64,000 nt of DNA from Actinomycetes bacterium (GCA_023460975.1 JAEWOG010000092.1:124001-188000), one strand, 5' to 3'; positions 45,744-52,995 are shown, counted from the stretch's first letter. Numbers and translations: made by a program. Notes: a model not told the origin generated them from the sequence alone.

Positions 45744-46651
45744 CGCCCGGCTCCGCTCCACTCGGGCCTCGACTCGGAGCGGTACGCCTCAAGGAAGAGT
45801 TCCTCGAGCGAAGGCGGCGTGACGGTGAGTCCCACCGCGCCCGCCCGCGCGAGCGCATCGAGCAGGTGCGGCAGGCCGCTGGGGTCGACGGTGCAGGTCA
45901 ACACCCCCTCAGCGAGGGCGAGGTCGTGGACCCCGGACAAGGCCTCGGGCACCTGACCGGTCACCTCGGCGCGAACCCGGTTGCGGCGCAGGTGGCGCAG
46001 TTCGGGCAGCGTCCCGGACTCGACCGCGCGCCCGGACCGGATGATCGTGACCCGGTCGGCGAGGCGCTCGACCTCACTGAGGATGTGGCTCGAGAGCAGC
46101 ACGGTTGCTCCGGCCGCCTTGTGTTCGGCCAGGACGTCGTTGAACGTCTGCTCCATGAGCGGGTCCAGCCCCGAGGTCGGCTCGTCGAGCGCGAGCAGGT
46201 CGACCGGCGCCGCGAGCGCCGCGACGAGGGCCACCTTCTGCCGGTTCCCCTTGGAGTAGGCCCGCCCGCGTTTGGTGGTGTCCAACCCGAACCGCTCCAC
46301 CAACTCGTCACGCCGCGTACGTGCGGGTTCGAGGCCCCGCAACCGCAGGAGCAGGTCGATGGTCTCGCCGCCGGTCAGGTTCGGCCACAGCGCGACGTCA
46401 CCGGGCACGTACGCCAGCCGTCGGTGGATCTCGACGGCGTCGCGCCAGGGATCGAGACCGAACACGCTCGCCGCGCCCCCGTCGCTGCGCAGCGTCCCCA
46501 GGAGGACGCGGATCGTCGTGGACTTGCCTGCCCCGTTGGGGCCCAGGAAGCCGTGCACCTCGCCGGCGGCGACGCTGAGGTCGAGGCCGTCGAGGGCTCG
46601 CGTGCGGCCGAACTTCTTGACCAGACCGCGTACATCGATCGGTGTGCTCAC
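45740..46651 (-). CDS. ABC exporter ATP-binding protein
   Basis: A 303-residue ATPase for the permease encoded next. Walker A GPNGAGKST, signature YSKGNRQKVALVAAL (a variant without LSGGQ), Walker B LLALDEPTSGLD, H-loop SSHILSEVERL. The last 80 residues form a regulatory extension. The open frame runs much further upstream, but GTG 46651 gives the family start and follows TAGCGT (46659-46664) by seven bases. Upstream residues would cover the divergent promoter of the 46736 gene. Confidence 0.92.
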   Translation of the reverse strand: MSTPIDVRGLVKKFGRTRALDGLDLSVAAGEVHGFLGPNGAGKSTTIRVLLGTLRSDGGAASVFGLDPWRDAVEIHRRLAYVPGDVALWPNLTGGETIDLLLRLRGLEPARTRRDELVERFGLDTTKRGRAYSKGNRQKVALVAALAAPVDLLALDEPTSGLDPLMEQTFNDVLAEHKAAGATVLLSSHILSEVERLADRVTIIRSGRAVESGTLPELRHLRRNRVRAEVTGQVPEALSGVHDLALAEGVLTCTVDPSGLPHLLDALARAGAVGLTVTPPSLEELFLEAYRSESRPEWSGAGR

Positions 46652-46658
46652 ACCATCG

Positions 46659-46729
46659 ACGCTACTCCCGCGCGGCCCGTCAGAACCGACACCTGAGGTG
46701 ACGTGGGCCATGTCGTGTCGCCGTAGGCT
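46659..46729. promoter_or_regulatory. Divergent leaderless promoters (ABC ATPase and ASCH-type gene)
   Basis: TAGCGT on the minus strand (46659-46664) is seven bases before GTG 46651. TAGGCT on the plus strand (46724-46729) is six bases before ATG 46736. Confidence 0.6.
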
Positions 46730-46735
46730 CGGCCC

Positions 46736-47527
46736 ATGATGATTCGCCCGGTGACGCTCGAGGCCATCCAGCGCGGCGAGGTCGACCTCGCGTTCCGGCG
46801 GTGGGACTCGCCTCGGGTCAAGGTCGGGACGCGGATGCGGACCGCGGTCGGACTGATCGAGGTGACCTCGCTTGAGCGGGTCGCGCCGAGCGCCCTTCGT
46901 GCGGACGACGCCCGCCGGGCCGGCGCCGCCACCGTGGCCGACCTGCGCGCCGCGGTGGCGCAGAACCCCGACCGTCCACTCTGGCGCATCGGCCTGGTCC
47001 ACGCGGGGGCCGATCCCCGCGACGAGTTGCGCTCCACCGTGCCCGGTCCCGCCGAGATCGCCGACCTCCTGGCGTGGCTCGACCGGCTCGACGCCGCGTC
47101 CTCGTACGGGGCGTGGACGCGGACGACCCTGCGGCTGATCGACGAGTTCCCGACCGTGCGCGCGCCGGAACTGGCCGAGCGGATGGGGAGACCCACCCAG
47201 GTGTTCAAGACGGACGTACGCAAGCTCAAGGAGAAGGGACTGACCGAGTCGCTGGCGATCGGCTACCGCCTGTCCCCGCGAGGAGCAGCGGTGCTCGACC
47301 ACGGCGGCCCCGCGCGGGAGCGTACGGCTGCGCAGGGCACTGACCTGCCACGCACGATCGGGGCGCCGGCGACGGGTGCCCTGCGTGCGGTGGACATCGT
47401 CTTCCTCGAGCAGTTGCCCGAGCACTCGGCCGCCGAACTGCTCGCCATGCACGGCGTCGGGCCCGTCGCCATCACCCGGCTGCGCGCGGCCCTCGCCGAG
47501 CGGGGCCTGGCCTTTCGCGGGGAGTGA
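46736..47527 (+). CDS. ASCH-like / winged-helix / HhH protein, function unknown
   Basis: A 263-residue soluble protein that I read as three parts. Residues 1-90 look like an ASCH (RNA-binding, PUA-like) domain: IRPVTLEAIQRGEVDLAFRRW, then RVKVGTRMRTAVGLIEVTSLERV. Residues 120-185 look like a winged helix: TLRLIDEFPTVRAPELAERMGR, FKTDVRKLKEKGLTESL, YRLSPRG. The C-terminus, LLAMHGVGPVAITRLRAALAERGL, looks like a helix-hairpin-helix. The arrangement suggests nucleic-acid binding, possibly sensing an RNA or modified nucleoside. ATG 46736 (or 46739) is supported by a -10 box six bases upstream. Domain names are by eye. Confidence 0.72.
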   Translation: MMIRPVTLEAIQRGEVDLAFRRWDSPRVKVGTRMRTAVGLIEVTSLERVAPSALRADDARRAGAATVADLRAAVAQNPDRPLWRIGLVHAGADPRDELRSTVPGPAEIADLLAWLDRLDAASSYGAWTRTTLRLIDEFPTVRAPELAERMGRPTQVFKTDVRKLKEKGLTESLAIGYRLSPRGAAVLDHGGPARERTAAQGTDLPRTIGAPATGALRAVDIVFLEQLPEHSAAELLAMHGVGPVAITRLRAALAERGLAFRGE

Positions 47528-47563
47528 GCCGGGCGGATCTGTCGCCGCCTCCCTCCCTTCGCA

Positions 47564-47608
47564 ACGTCATGGCGGGGCGGTCGCTGGGACAACCACCCGC
47601 CATGACGT
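47564..47608. repeat. Palindromic (REP-like) element, copy 1
   Basis: ACGTCATGGCGGG (47564-47576) and CCCGCCATGACGT (47596-47608) are a perfect 13-bp inverted repeat around a 19-base loop (CGGTCGCTGGGACAACCA core). Followed by CCCC. Confidence 0.8.
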
Positions 47609-47638
47609 CCCCAGGCGCCACGCCGTACGTCCGCCACA

Positions 47639-47682
47639 ACGTCATGGACAGCGGTCGCTCGGGCAGCCACCCGCCATGACGT
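47639..47682. repeat. Palindromic (REP-like) element, copy 2
   Basis: ACGTCATGG (47639-47647) pairs with CCATGACGT (47674-47682). The inside (GCGGTCGCTCGGGCAGCCACCCG core) is a diverged copy of the first element: the right arm CCGCCATGACGTCCCC is identical and the left arm has lost symmetry (GACAG in place of GCGGG). Confidence 0.75.
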
Positions 47683-47724
47683 CCCCGAGCAGGGCTCGCG
47701 CTGGCCCGCACTCACGCGGCGCAG

Positions 47725-48330
47725 TCAGGCGTTCTCGACCGTCACGACCAGCGACTGCGCCGCCCGAATCGCCTCGTCGAGCACCGCACGCCTCGGGTCA
47801 GGCACGGGCTGCCACTCCCCCACTACCTCCAACGTCCGCAGCCGGGGATCACTCATCACCTCGTCGACCGCCGAACGATCGCCCCCAGTCGCGACCGGAC
47901 CAAGACCGGTCAGGATCCGCGCCGCGTGCTCCGCAGCCGCCTCGTACGCCTGCCGCGCCTGGTTCTCCCGTCGACGCGCGAAGCGTTGCTGACTCTGCCC
48001 ACCCGCCTTCGTACGGCCCTGGACGTGGCGTTGCCCGACCTTCGACTCGACGATCCTCGTCCCTTCCAGGCGCGCCACGGCGAAGCCGCCCTTGCGCACG
48101 AGCAGGACGCCCCAGCGCGGGGGCGTACGGACGCCCGCGGCCACGCCTGACGGGGTGGCCGGGCCGTCGTAGGCCATCGAGAACGGCAGGCGCGCCGCGA
48201 AGACCGACCCGTCGAGGGCACGACCGGTCAGGGCCCCGTCAACCACCGCGAGGTCGGTCTCGCCGTGCCCCGCGATGAAGTTCTCAACCCACCGCTCGAT
48301 CCGGGCTGGCGGGAGAAGCAGTCGTCCCAT
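47725..48330 (-). CDS. acVLRF1-type peptidyl-tRNA hydrolase / release factor homologue
   Basis: A 201-residue actinobacterial VLRF1-family protein, related to eRF1 domain 2 and to the Vms1/ANKZF1 release factors that free nascent chains from stalled 50S ribosomes. The catalytic GGQ is at 110-112 in KAGGQSQQRFARRRENQ, followed by the basic helix that contacts rRNA. Its partner pathway would be bacterial ribosome quality control (RqcH), which is not in this window. ATG 48330 follows GATACT by six bases. Confidence 0.87.
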   Translation of the reverse strand: MGRLLLPPARIERWVENFIAGHGETDLAVVDGALTGRALDGSVFAARLPFSMAYDGPATPSGVAAGVRTPPRWGVLLVRKGGFAVARLEGTRIVESKVGQRHVQGRTKAGGQSQQRFARRRENQARQAYEAAAEHAARILTGLGPVATGGDRSAVDEVMSDPRLRTLEVVGEWQPVPDPRRAVLDEAIRAAQSLVVTVENA

Positions 48331-48363
48331 GGCACGAGTATCGCTGTCGAAACGAGGGCGCGC

Positions 48364-48741
48364 TCAGGTCGCGGAATAGACGACCGTGAGCACCTCGACG
48401 ACCGACTCACCGTCCACCGCCACGGACTCCGCCGCAAGGAGCGCGCACGGCTCCCCCTGCCCGTCGCACAGGATCGACAATGTGCCCGCTTCGGGGAGCT
48501 CCCCGTCGGCGTACGCCGAGACGGGCGTCGTGACAGTCGCCGTGCCGTGGGCGAGCACCTGCGACGCGAAGGCGTTGGCCTCGTCGGGCGTCTCGCCGTA
48601 CGACCAGTCGACCGGTCGGACCACCTCGAGCGTGGTCGGCCCGAAGTACGAGCCAGCCGGGTTGAGTCGCGCGTGCACCTTGGCATCGACCCAGAAGGAC
48701 TCCACCTGCTGGCTGCCCGGGGGCTCCTCGACGTTCTCCAC
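48364..48741 (-). CDS. Short ASCH-domain-like protein
   Basis: A 125-residue soluble protein. WSYGETPDEANAFASQVLAHGTATVTT and LPEAGTLSILCDGQGEPCALLAAESV resemble ASCH-domain proteins (WSFGdtpexAdELxxLVlxGtKTATAs, GxxsIlxDgxGxPxaxixTt). The usual Lys-Thr-Ala-Thr is changed to Gly-Thr-Ala-Thr-Val, and the C-terminal FxxV...W...H part is missing, so it is either diverged or truncated. It is upstream of acVLRF1 with a 33-base gap on the same strand. GTG 48741 has TAGGGT five bases upstream. Confidence 0.6.
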   Translation of the reverse strand: MENVEEPPGSQQVESFWVDAKVHARLNPAGSYFGPTTLEVVRPVDWSYGETPDEANAFASQVLAHGTATVTTPVSAYADGELPEAGTLSILCDGQGEPCALLAAESVAVDGESVVEVLTVVYSAT

Positions 48742-48746
48742 ACCTC

Positions 48747-48756
48747 ACCCTAGCCT
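48747..48756. promoter_or_regulatory. Overlapping divergent -10 boxes in a 21-bp intergenic gap
   Basis: The bases ACCCTAGCCT hold TAGGGT on the minus strand (48747-48752, five bases before GTG 48741) and TAGCCT on the plus strand (48751-48756, six bases before GTG 48763). The boxes share two bases, so the two polymerases cannot bind at once. Confidence 0.6.
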
Positions 48757-48762
48757 TGTCCC

Positions 48763-49353
48763 GTGGCCGCCTCTTCGAGTCCGCGCGCCGAGGTCGCCTC
48801 GGCGTGGCGCGCCGTCATCACCGTCCCGCCGGAGGCACTCGAGGAGTGGCTGACCACGCCGGAGTCGTTCTCGGTGGGCAGCCGTGCGCCCGGCCAACGC
48901 CACTCGGTGGGCCAACTCGCGGGGATGCGCACCCTCGAACTGCTGGAGATCCCCGACGACGAGTGGGGCGAATCCGACGTGGCGCACGCGCGACGCACGC
49001 TGGGCTTCGTACGTCGCCACCGCGCCCAGTGGCCCGCGGGCGACGTGTCGGGTCGGCGCTGGCGTCACGCACTGCGCAACTGGGGCCACGATCCCCTGTG
49101 GGAGGACCGGCTTGCTCTCGCCGGAGCCGACACCGTCGAACTCCAGGTCGACGGCCACCGCGTCGGCCACCTCGTCGTCGAGGAGGCCGGCGCGAGTGTC
49201 GAGCTGGTCGCCCTCGAACTCGACCCCCGATGGCGGCGCATCGGGCTCGGAACCGCCGCGCTGCACCGGCTGCAGCACGGCGCTGACCGGACGCTCATCG
49301 TCCACGATCACGGGCTGCTGCCCGAGCGGCTGCGGGACCGGCTCCGACTCTGA
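48763..49353 (+). CDS. DUF3140 domain fused to a GNAT-like segment
   Basis: A 196-residue protein. Residues 20-115 match DUF3140 (LEEWLTTPESFSVG, ELLEIPDDEWGESDVAHARRTLGFVRRHRAQWP, WRHALRNWGHDPL). Residues 122-196 look like a reduced GNAT acetyltransferase core, with VELQVDGHRVGHLVVEE, VALELDPRWRRIGLGTAAL (the acetyl-CoA-binding R/Q-x-x-G-x-G/A pattern) and a short end. DUF3140 proteins are usually about 100 residues alone, so the fusion is unusual as far as I know. Function unknown. It converges with the NYN gene (four bases between stop codons). Confidence 0.7.
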   Translation: MAASSSPRAEVASAWRAVITVPPEALEEWLTTPESFSVGSRAPGQRHSVGQLAGMRTLELLEIPDDEWGESDVAHARRTLGFVRRHRAQWPAGDVSGRRWRHALRNWGHDPLWEDRLALAGADTVELQVDGHRVGHLVVEEAGASVELVALELDPRWRRIGLGTAALHRLQHGADRTLIVHDHGLLPERLRDRLRL

Positions 49354-49357
49354 GCGG

Positions 49358-49909
49358 TCAGATGAAGTCGTACGGGTTGAACTCGTCGATCGGGATGACC
49401 CGGATGCGCGGCAGAGCCGTGTTGAAGGCGCCCACCTCGTACTCCAAGTCCACGATCTTGAGTCCGGGAATCGCGCGGAAGGCCGCGTTGACGAACTCCG
49501 AGAACCCGACGAGCGCCACTGTCCGCGACCCGTCGCACAGGTCGCGCACCTGCGGCACGAAGTCGCCGTCGTGGCTGCCGAGCACGACGTCCGCGTCGCG
49601 GTCGACCAGGGCCTCCAGGGTGCGCTGGATGGCGATGTCGACGACCTTGCCCTCGCCGCTCAGTGGTACGGGTCGGTAGCCGATGGCCGTGAGCGCCTGG
49701 ATGAACGACACGGGCATGTCGCCGTTGACCGCCAGGAAGAACAGCCCGGAGACCGCGTCCTCGTCGCCATTGCTCGCCCAGTCGAGCACGCGGTCCCACC
49801 GGGGCCGCTCCTCGGGGCGAGGGCGCCTGCCGAGGATCGAGTTGCCCAGCGTGGCGTCGAGGTTCTCGCCGTCCACCAGGACGTACGTGTGCCGCTCGTC
49901 GGAGTCCAT
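49358..49909 (-). CDS. NYN-domain (PIN-like) protein, putative RNase
   Basis: A 183-residue single-domain NYN protein. The N-terminal acidic motif YVLVDGENLDATLG, the middle GEGKVVDIAIQRTLEALVDRDADVVLGSHDGDFVPQV and NAAFRAIPGLKIVDLEYE give the conserved Asp residues that bind Mg2+ in PIN-type nucleases. It is comparable to LabA/limkain-like proteins; the RNA target is unknown. TAGGCT (49916-49921) lies six bases before ATG 49909. Confidence 0.87.
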   Translation of the reverse strand: MDSDERHTYVLVDGENLDATLGNSILGRRPRPEERPRWDRVLDWASNGDEDAVSGLFFLAVNGDMPVSFIQALTAIGYRPVPLSGEGKVVDIAIQRTLEALVDRDADVVLGSHDGDFVPQVRDLCDGSRTVALVGFSEFVNAAFRAIPGLKIVDLEYEVGAFNTALPRIRVIPIDEFNPYDFI

Positions 49910-50098
49910 GGCGACAGCCTAGGGCGAAGCGCTGACACCCCATGCGCCGGTCGAGCGCGTACGCGGGCTGAGGGCGTACGCGGGTTGAGCGCGGGCGACG
50001 GTCGAGCTTGTCGAGACCCTAGTTTCGACAAGCTCAACCAGCGGGACCGGTTTCGACGAGCTCAACCAGCGCGGGCTCAACCAGCGCGCCGGCGAGGG
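49910..50098. other. Intergenic region after sufT with GTCGA/GCTCAACC repeats
   Basis: The 189 bases hold the NYN -10 box (49916-49921), a GCGTACGCGGGCTGAG/GCGTACGCGGGTTGAG direct repeat (about 49957-49989), and the inverted and direct repeats described separately (50000-50085). I see no gene. Confidence 0.6.
50000..50085. repeat. Palindromic GGTTGAGCTTGTCGAAAC-type repeat cluster
   Basis: GGTCGAGCTTGTCGAGAC (50000-50017) and GTTTCGACAAGCTCAACC (50022-50039) form an inverted repeat with 16 of 18 positions paired. A further near-identical right arm follows at 50049-50071 (GGTTTCGACGAGCTCAACCAGCG) and a partial one (GGGCTCAACCAGCG) at 50072-50085. The hairpin lies just downstream of sufT and could end the suf transcript. 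I recall this kind of repeat as common in actinobacterial genomes. Confidence 0.8.
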
Positions 50099-50461
50099 TC
50101 AGACGTTGAAGCCCAGGGCGCGCAGCTGCTCGCGGCCGTCGTCGGTGATCTTGTCCGGGCCCCACGGCGGCATCCAGACCCAGTTGATCGCGACATCGTT
50201 GACCAGGCCCTCGAGGGCGCCCTCGGTCTGGTCGGTGATGACGTCGGTCAGCGGGCAGGCGGCCGAGGTGAGGGTCATGTCGATGACGACGTTGCTGCCC
50301 TCGTCGACGTGGACGCCGTACACCAGGCCCAGGTCGACGACGTTGATCCCCAGCTCGGGGTCGACGACGTCCTTCATCGCCTCGGTCACGTCGTCGACGG
50401 ACACGGTGGACACGCCGCCAGTGGCCTCGGGGACGTCGGGCAGGTCGCTGTGGTCGGTCAT
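50099..50461 (-). CDS. sufT: SufT-type DUF59 Fe-S assembly protein
   Basis: A 120-residue MIP18/DUF59 family protein (PaaD-like), a helper for Fe-S cluster maturation. DVVDPELGINVVDLGLVYGV and MTLTSAACPLTDVITDQ, with the conserved Cys, are the family signatures; the first 25 residues are acidic. ATG 50461 overlaps the stop codon of sufU by four bases (ATGA). It is the last gene of the suf operon. Confidence 0.93.
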   Translation of the reverse strand: MTDHSDLPDVPEATGGVSTVSVDDVTEAMKDVVDPELGINVVDLGLVYGVHVDEGSNVVIDMTLTSAACPLTDVITDQTEGALEGLVNDVAINWVWMPPWGPDKITDDGREQLRALGFNV

Positions 50462-50907
50462 GAGGTCTCCTCGGTAGCGCGGGCGACGGCGTCCTTCCAT
50501 GCCATCCACCCCAGAAGGGCACACTTCACGCGTGCCGGGAACTTGGCGACGCCGGCGAACGCGATCCCGTCCTCCAGCACCTCCTCGTCGGGTTCCACGG
50601 TCCCCTTGCCCTGCATGAGGGTCAGGAACGACTCGTGGATCGTCATCGCCTCGTCGATCGGCTTGCCGATCAGCAGGTCGGTCATCACCGACGACGAGGC
50701 CTGCGAGATCGAGCACCCCTCGGCGTCGTAGGACACGTCGCTGACGATGCCGTCGGCCAGGTGGACCCGCAGCGTCACTTCGTCGCCGCAGGTCGGGTTG
50801 ACGTGGTGCACCTCCGCCTCGTAAGGCTCCCGCAGGCCCGCATTGAGGGGGTTCTTGTAGTGGTCCAGGATGATCTCCTGGTACAGCGTGTCGAGTTCGG
50901 CGCTCAT
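50458..50907 (-). CDS. sufU: SufU, zinc-dependent sulfurtransferase
   Basis: A 149-residue IscU-like protein that accepts sulfur from SufS in Gram-positive SUF systems. Zinc ligands Cys40, Asp42, Cys65 and Cys129 are all present (NPTCGDEV, EGCSISQA, KCALL), and the SufU-specific insertion between Cys65 and Cys129 (GKPIDEAMTIHESFLTLMQGKGTVEPDEE) distinguishes it from IscU. It lies four bases downstream of sufS. Confidence 0.95.
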   Translation of the reverse strand: MSAELDTLYQEIILDHYKNPLNAGLREPYEAEVHHVNPTCGDEVTLRVHLADGIVSDVSYDAEGCSISQASSSVMTDLLIGKPIDEAMTIHESFLTLMQGKGTVEPDEEVLEDGIAFAGVAKFPARVKCALLGWMAWKDAVARATEETS

Positions 50908-50911
50908 CGTC

Positions 50912-52198
50912 TCAGCCCAACTTGAAGTAGGAGCGGGTGTATTCCAGCCCGTCCACCAGTGCGTCGATCTCGGCCGGGGTCGTGTAGAGGTACGACGACA
51001 TCCGGGTCGATGCCTGCACACCAAAGCGGGCATGCGCGGGCTTCGCGCAGTGATGTCCGGCCCGTACGGCAATGCCACGCGCCGAGTCGAGCACCTGCGC
51101 GATGTCGTGCGGGTGCACGCCGTCCAGTTCGAACGAGATCGCCCCACCTCGTCGAGCCGCGTCCAGCGGGCCAAGAACCGTCAGACCGGGCACCGTGGCC
51201 AAGCCCTCCAGCGCGTAGGCAGTGAGCGCCTGCTCGTGGGCGTGGATCGCGTCCAGACCGACAGCGGAGAGGTACTCCACCGCCGCGCCGAGGCCCACGG
51301 CCTCGACGATGGGCGGCGTACCGGCCTCGAACTTGTGCGGGATGGGGGCGTACGTCGACGCCTCCATCCGTACGGTCGCGATCATCTCGCCGCCGCCGAG
51401 GAACGGGGGCAGGTCCTCCAGGAGCGCGCGAGCGCCCCAGAGCACGCCGATCCCGGTCGGCCCGACCACCTTGTGCCCGGTGAACACCAGGATGTCGGGA
51501 CGCTCCTCGACCGGCATCGCCGCCAGGTCGATCGGCAGCTGCGGCGCCGCTTGGGAGGCGTCCACCACGACGATGGCGCCGACCTCGTGGGCACGGCGGG
51601 CAATCTGGGCGACCGGGTTGATCGTGCCCAGCATGTTCGACACCCAGGTCAGGGCGACGACCTTCGTGCGTTCGGTGATGAGGTCGTCGATGTTCGACAG
51701 GTCCAGCGTGCCCTCGTCGGTGAGCCCGAACCAGCGCAGCGCCGCCCCCGTACGCTGCGTGAGCAGCTGCCACGGCACGATGTTGGAGTGGTGCTCCATC
51801 TCCGTGATGACGACCTCGTCGCCAGGACCCACCTGACGAGGGCCAGCCCATGCCAGCGTGCCGGCCGCGAGGTTGAGCGCCTCCGAAGCGTTCTTGGTGA
51901 AAATCACCTCGTCGCGCTCGGGTGCCCCCAGGAACGCGGCAACCTTGTCCCGGGCAGCCTCGAACGCCTCCGTCGACTCCGCGCCCAGGTGGTGCATGGC
52001 GCGGGCGATGTTGGCGTTGCGACGCTCCAGGTGGTCGACCATCGTGTCGATCACGATCTGCGGCTTCTGTGACGTGTTGGCGCTGTCGAGATAGACCAAC
52101 GGCAACGTCGAGCCGCCCGGGCCGGGGAACGTCCGGTCCAGGATCGGGAAGTCCTTGCGGATGACTTCCAGCTCAGGCAGGAGTCCGGGGATGGACAT
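50912..52198 (-). CDS. sufS: Cysteine desulfurase SufS
   Basis: PLP enzyme that takes sulfur from L-cysteine for Fe-S clusters. The 428-residue protein has the PLP lysine Lys243 in FTGHKVVGPTG, EMEHHSNIVPW (the His that stacks on PLP), and the catalytic Cys384 in RAGHHCAKP of the group II (SufS) type with its short loop. ATG 52198 has AGGAGCAAGGA directly upstream. It follows sufC by 38 bases. Confidence 0.96.
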   Translation of the reverse strand: MSIPGLLPELEVIRKDFPILDRTFPGPGGSTLPLVYLDSANTSQKPQIVIDTMVDHLERRNANIARAMHHLGAESTEAFEAARDKVAAFLGAPERDEVIFTKNASEALNLAAGTLAWAGPRQVGPGDEVVITEMEHHSNIVPWQLLTQRTGAALRWFGLTDEGTLDLSNIDDLITERTKVVALTWVSNMLGTINPVAQIARRAHEVGAIVVVDASQAAPQLPIDLAAMPVEERPDILVFTGHKVVGPTGIGVLWGARALLEDLPPFLGGGEMIATVRMEASTYAPIPHKFEAGTPPIVEAVGLGAAVEYLSAVGLDAIHAHEQALTAYALEGLATVPGLTVLGPLDAARRGGAISFELDGVHPHDIAQVLDSARGIAVRAGHHCAKPAHARFGVQASTRMSSYLYTTPAEIDALVDGLEYTRSYFKLG

Positions 52199-52236
52199 TC
52201 CTTGCTCCTCGGGTGCGCGCGAACGGGTGGGAGAAC

Positions 52237-52995
52237 TCAGGCCTTCGCCTTGGTGTAGCGGTCGTAGCCCTCGGCCTCCAGCTGGTCTGCCAGCTCGGGG
52301 CCGCCCTGCTCGGCGATCTTGCCGTCGACGAAGACGTGCACGAAGTCCGGCTTGATGTAGCGCAGGATGCGCGTGTAGTGCGTGATCAGCAGAACGCCCT
52401 TGTCGCCGTCCTTCGCGAAGGTGTTGACGCCCTCGGAGACGACCTTGAGCGCGTCGATGTCCAGGCCGGAGTCGGTCTCGTCCAGGATCGCGACCTTCGG
52501 GTCGAGCAGGCCGAGCTGAGCGATCTCGTGCCGCTTCTTCTCGCCGCCCGAGAAGCCCTCGTTGACCGAGCGCTGACCGAACGAGGCATCGAGACCGTTG
52601 GCCTCGAGCGCCGCGTTGACGTCCTTGACCCACGTACGGAGCTTGGGCGCCTCACCGTCGATGGCCGTCTTGGCCGTACGCAGGAAGTTGGTGACGGACA
52701 CACCGGGGATCTCCACCGGGTACTGCATCGCCAGGTAGAGACCCGCGCGGGCACGCTCGTCGACCGACATCTCGAGGACGTCCTCGCCGTCGAGCGTGAC
52801 GGTGCCGCCCGTGACCGTGTACTTGGGGTGCCCAGCGATGGAGTAGGCCAAGGTCGACTTGCCGGAGCCGTTGGGACCCATGATGGCGTGCGTCTCGCCG
52901 TCCTTGATGGTCAAGGTGACGCCCTTGAGGATCTCCTTGGGACCGTCCTCGGTCTCGACCGAAACCTGCAGGTTGTTGATCTCGAGGGTGCTCAT
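52237..52995 (-). CDS. sufC: Fe-S assembly ATPase SufC
   Basis: ATPase of the SufBCD scaffold. The 252-residue protein has Walker A GPNGSGKST, signature FSGGEKKRHEIAQL, Walker B VAILDETDSGLD (the SufC-type ETDSGLD) and H-loop ITHYTRIL. ATG 52995 overlaps the stop of the Rieske gene by four bases. Confidence 0.97.
   Translation of the reverse strand: MSTLEINNLQVSVETEDGPKEILKGVTLTIKDGETHAIMGPNGSGKSTLAYSIAGHPKYTVTGGTVTLDGEDVLEMSVDERARAGLYLAMQYPVEIPGVSVTNFLRTAKTAIDGEAPKLRTWVKDVNAALEANGLDASFGQRSVNEGFSGGEKKRHEIAQLGLLDPKVAILDETDSGLDIDALKVVSEGVNTFAKDGDKGVLLITHYTRILRYIKPDFVHVFVDGKIAEQGGPELADQLEAEGYDRYTKAKA

Larger units (their letters stand above)
47528..47724. other. Convergent intergenic region holding two palindromic repeats
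   Basis: These 197 bases lie between the stop codons of the ASCH-like gene and acVLRF1. They contain two copies of a 45-base palindromic element 75 bases apart (see the repeat entries) and nothing that looks coding. Confidence 0.7.

Noticed and set aside
46652..47452. A longer form of the ABC ATPase starting upstream of 46651
   Set aside because: The extra 260 residues are antisense to the ASCH-like gene and would cover both divergent promoters; ABC ATPases of this type start close to GTG 46651.
47472..47711. A small minus-strand protein with repeated HGGW..PERP motifs
   Set aside because: The peptide repeats are only the translation of the two palindromic DNA elements; no start signal or other coding evidence is seen.
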